A DNA stretch of 5,522 bases from NCBI GenBank assembly GCA_937128785.1, contig CAKZMS010000719.1, positions 1 through 5,522 on the forward strand, read 5' to 3'. The DNA is from an uncultured Opitutaceae bacterium. Its GTDB lineage: Bacteria > Verrucomicrobiota > Verrucomicrobiia > Opitutales > Opitutaceae. Below the pieces are notes generated by a model, which made no database searches, had not been told where the DNA came from, and saw only the letters and a list, made by a program, of their open reading frames with translations. A program made the position numbers and the translations under genes. Positions 5,150 through 5,522 of the stretch are shown here, piece by piece (within the stretch, counting starts at the first letter, position 1; each line of letters begins with the position of its first letter).

Positions 5150-5522
5150 TCAGGGAGCAGTTGGTTTGGGTTCATCCGGTCGGAACGTTGTCGAGTTGTT
5201 GCGAGCCTCAATGGTGATCTGGTGGAAACCTTGATGGTCGATATCGGCGTAGATCTGAGTATCCGGCAGTGCCTTGATGAGATCGTCGATCTGGGAACGG
5301 GTTAGTCCGGTTGAACCAAGATAAAGACGATTCGTTTGCAGCTGGGTCAGGGCGAGTCGATTGGGTTCACTCAACGCAGTCGCGTAGAGGTTTAGGTGCT
5401 TGAGTTCGCTCAATCCACCCAGACCGGCAATCGCATCGGCAGCGATTTGAGCGCGGCTCAAATTGAGCTGCTGCAAACGGCCGAACTGACTCCAGTCGGT
5501 GGCAGACAAGGCACCGGCGTTC
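5150..5522 (-). CDS. Leucine-rich-repeat protein, C-terminal end only
   Basis: The frame enters from the right edge, gives 123 visible residues and ends at TGA (5152-5150). Three leucine-rich repeats of about 23 residues are visible, with cores LQQLNLSRAQI (from 17), LKHLNLYATAL (from 40) and NRLYLGSTGL (from 64), followed by IDDLIKALPDTQI and a polar, proline-rich tail with no repeats. A TTG at 5509-5507 could be read as a start, but it is mid-repeat and the frame stays open upstream of it, so the gene is taken to be longer. This LRR ending resembles the C-termini of Planctomycetota/Verrucomicrobiota proteins that join a cytochrome-c-type domain to LRRs; that link is from memory and the upstream domain is not in the window. 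The 17-base gap to the SDR gene suggests cotranscription. Confidence 0.8.
   Translation of the reverse strand, partial: NAGALSATDWSQFGRLQQLNLSRAQIAADAIAGLGGLSELKHLNLYATALSEPNRLALTQLQTNRLYLGSTGLTRSQIDDLIKALPDTQIYADIDHQGFHQITIEARNNSTTFRPDEPKPTAP

Noticed and set aside
4416..5234. A long 272-codon open frame on the plus strand opposite the SDR gene.
   Set aside because: It mirrors the codon positions of a well-supported SDR and is explained by G+C-rich codon bias. Its translation shows no recognisable motifs.

Overview
The window is a compact accessory-type locus with six genes, all read leftward (minus strand), so the biological order runs from the right edge to the left. It is moderately G+C-rich. 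The mix of a formylglycine-type sulfatase, a lipoprotein sugar-binding protein, a leucine-rich-repeat tail of the kind common at the ends of Verrucomicrobiota/Planctomycetota proteins, pyrimidine-rich leaders without Shine-Dalgarno sequences, and heptanucleotide repeats in the intergenic gaps suggests a PVC-superphylum bacterium, most likely Verrucomicrobiota (Opitutales-like). This lineage call is inference from style, not from a marker gene.

Layout from right to left: (1) 5522-5150, C-terminal end of a leucine-rich-repeat protein that enters from outside the window; (2) 5132-4359, a short-chain dehydrogenase/reductase (SDR); (3) 4322-3333, a lipoprotein substrate-binding protein; (4) 3171-1663, a double-domain ABC ATPase; (5) 1495-464, a single RbsC-type permease; (6) 366-1 and beyond, the N-terminus of a secreted sulfatase. 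Genes 3-5 form a complete CUT2-type (ribose/xylose/galactose class) monosaccharide importer. The sulfatase is easy to overlook because the strand opposite it is open while its own frame runs off the edge.

The genes fit one job, although only the individual families are certain. A secreted sulfatase would remove sulfate esters from an extracellular or periplasmic glycan, the CUT2 importer would bring in the released monosaccharide, and the SDR could oxidise or reduce it in the cytoplasm. The sugar cannot be named from the sequence. Spacings of 17 and 36 bases join the LRR gene, the SDR and the binding-protein gene tightly. The three later gaps (161, 167 and 97 bases) hold structured DNA.

The most distinctive DNA is in the two gaps inside the transporter operon. 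Both carry tandem 7-base repeats (minus-strand consensus AAGTAAC, plus a second family ending in CGTAA) directly attached to GC-rich hairpins. The hairpins and repeats run into the 3' ends of the upstream genes: the binding-protein stop codon lies in a hairpin loop, and the ATPase stop codon is part of a repeat unit. I see no CRISPR array, tRNA, rRNA, insertion sequence or phage gene. I found no wholly new enzyme system; the repeat/hairpin mosaics are the best candidates for something undescribed.
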